Assembly (NCBI RefSeq): GCF_036324505.1
Contig: NC_086360.1
Location: 9,964,293 to 10,028,292, forward strand
Direction of reading: 5' to 3'
DNA: 64,000 bases
DNA from: Eleginops maclovinus
Lineage: Eukaryota > Chordata > Actinopteri > Perciformes > Eleginopidae
Each line of letters starts with the position of its first letter. Position 1 is the first letter of the stretch. Shown in pieces: positions 62,567 through 64,000 of this stretch. The position numbers and the translations under genes are program-made. The notes below the pieces were generated by a model. It saw nothing but the letters and a program-made list of their open reading frames with translations, did no database searches and had not been told where the DNA came from.

Positions 62567-64000
62567 GAAGTTCAGAGGATTTTAAAGGTATTTTATTTAT
62601 TTGGTTTTTGAATGTTTTGTACTGTTTAAAATGTGCACACAACTTAGTAGATCATGCTTATTTAAAAAGTTATGGTATGAAAGCCAATGTCTGTTGCAGG
62701 ACCAATGAAACTCGTCACGATTTCCTGCTGAAAAGCCTCCCCGTGATGTTCTAAATCAATGTGGCAACATTCCACCGGGATTGTTTATGAATCATAATTA
62801 TTAAGCTAATCAGTGATTGTTTATGGAAAAATTTCAGGTCATTTGTCTCTCAGACTTAGCTTTCAAATAGATACTTTTTTCTTGGCCTTTGGTGTTGAAC
62901 GAGTGATGTATTTTCCAAATGTGTTACTATGCTAGGTTTTACGAAACACATAGAGAATGCACAGCAGAGCTCTGCTGCTCATTGCTGTAATAAAGAAACA
63001 TCAGCTGCCGTGTCTTCTCAGTTGCTGTCATGTCAGCATTTCACCACTTGAGGGTGCAACAAGACCAATCACATCACCCAGCTATCTGTCATTAATTTAT
63101 TGCATAGGAGAGATGGCTGGCAGCCCTTCCTGCAGCTCTCCCAGTGGTCTGCTTTTCCTCTGTGTCTCATTACTTCTCCGTCTGAAGTGCTGCATCATCT
63201 CCTACTCCTGTCAGACACCCTAAGTCAAGGCTGCTAACTTGCAGGGGGAGTTGAGTTTCCACACAATACTGGACCTGCAGCACACACTGCTGTGCCTGCC
63301 AGGCAGTCTGGGGATGGAGCAGTTTGGCACCTGGTTGTAACACTGAATCACATTTCATGTGACGGTTCTAATTAATGTAATATCAAGAAGAAGCAGCACA
63401 TCAAACCGGGGGGGCTGATATTATCTGAAAACTGGGGATTGGCAGATAGGAGAAGCAGTTTTTGCACACTAGTTTCACTTTAGCAATCAGCAACTTTGCA
63501 GTTAGCAAGCTTTTTTGTCGCAAGGTCAATCGTTTGGTTATCACACTCACTCTGTTGCTGCAGCCTTTTACCTCCTTGTGGGATTAGTCTAAAAGACTGT
63601 ATGGGGCTAAAGATTTATATTCATTAACGCCTAAACAAATGAACCTGTTTATAAGGACGTAATTCCTGGAAATGATCAACAAGTTAGCATTACTGACCGG
63701 GCAAAGCATCAACATGTGAGCACAGGCATATTCAATCAATAGACTTCATTTAGCACCACATTATATTTAATAAGAAATAATGGTTTGATGCCAACATCAT
63801 TATGCATTTATATAATTTCAAGTAAACATCAATGACAAACTGCATTTTGATGATCATGAGCCCCATTTTCGAACTGTTCAGGTCAGGATGTCATGTAAAC
63901 ATACAGTACATCCAAAATGTCAATCTTTCATAAGCTGAGCTCATCAGCTCAAGATTTTAGCTATTTCCCCAAAAGTTAGAAAAAACGTTTTTTAATTGTT
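58839..64000. other. Intergenic or undetected-gene stretch (about 5.2 kb)
   Basis: No exon, RNA gene or transposon with clear borders was recognised. Open frames near 61357-61620 and 62957-63223 show no domain that I know. It could contain promoter or upstream exons of the DUF4590-LRR gene. Confidence 0.5.
62466..62565. repeat. (TAA)n microsatellite with GAT interruptions
   Basis: About 100 bp of ATA/AAT units broken by three-base variants (AATGATAAT). Confidence 0.95.

Noticed and set aside
62418..62642. Poly-leucine frame
   Set aside because: Derived from the TAA microsatellite.

Overview
The window is vertebrate nuclear DNA, almost certainly from a percomorph-type teleost. It has small phase-0 collagen exons spread over kilobase introns, long GT/TA/TAA microsatellites, hAT-type MITEs and interspersed repeats that I recognise from fish genomes. 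There are no prokaryotic features. Nearly all the open frames that a six-frame translation shows are intronic noise. The real coding sequence was found by following splice sites and codon phase on the minus strand.

Region 1 to 39263 (minus strand) is the 5' part of a COL27A1 orthologue, a clade-C fibrillar collagen. I place 26 exons, and every exon junction keeps frame. Exon 1 (39211-39263) carries the ATG. Exon 2 (36950-37014) encodes the signal-peptide core. Exon 3 (31200-32515) encodes the TSPN/laminin-G-like domain, the variable region and the start of the triple helix. Exons 4-26 (27821 down to 381) are 45- or 54-bp Gly-X-Y exons. Together they encode 871 residues. The rest of the helix and the C-propeptide lie beyond position 1. 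Intron 10 carries the mir-455 hairpin (about 9070-9153), a known COL27A1 passenger, which settles the identity.

The most unusual structure in the collagen gene is a near-identical 340-bp inverted repeat. One copy (10521-10860) is in intron 9 and the other (23796-24143) is in intron 4. They differ by one base and one 8-bp indel, and they flank exons 5-9. The introns also carry a 99-bp near-perfect hairpin (25078-25176), two MITEs (18010-18398 and 29297-29631) and a 141-bp GT tract that starts 40 nt from a splice donor.

Region 39264 to 48780 is about 9.5 kb of intergenic DNA with microsatellites and a fish repeat. I see no gene in it.

Region 48781 to 57518 (minus strand), possibly with an upstream exon at 58600-58838, is a second complete gene. 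Eleven exons with fully consistent phases encode an 802-residue protein. It joins an ERICH3-type DUF4590 domain to Lys/Glu-rich linkers and about eight C-terminal ribonuclease-inhibitor-like leucine-rich repeats. I do not know a named vertebrate gene with this architecture. Introns hold a hAT-like MITE with a perfect 8-bp target-site duplication (52629-52972) and the 3' remnant of an L2-like LINE (about 55058-55434).

Region 58839 to 64000 shows no recognisable gene. It contains an ATT/TAA microsatellite at 62466-62565.
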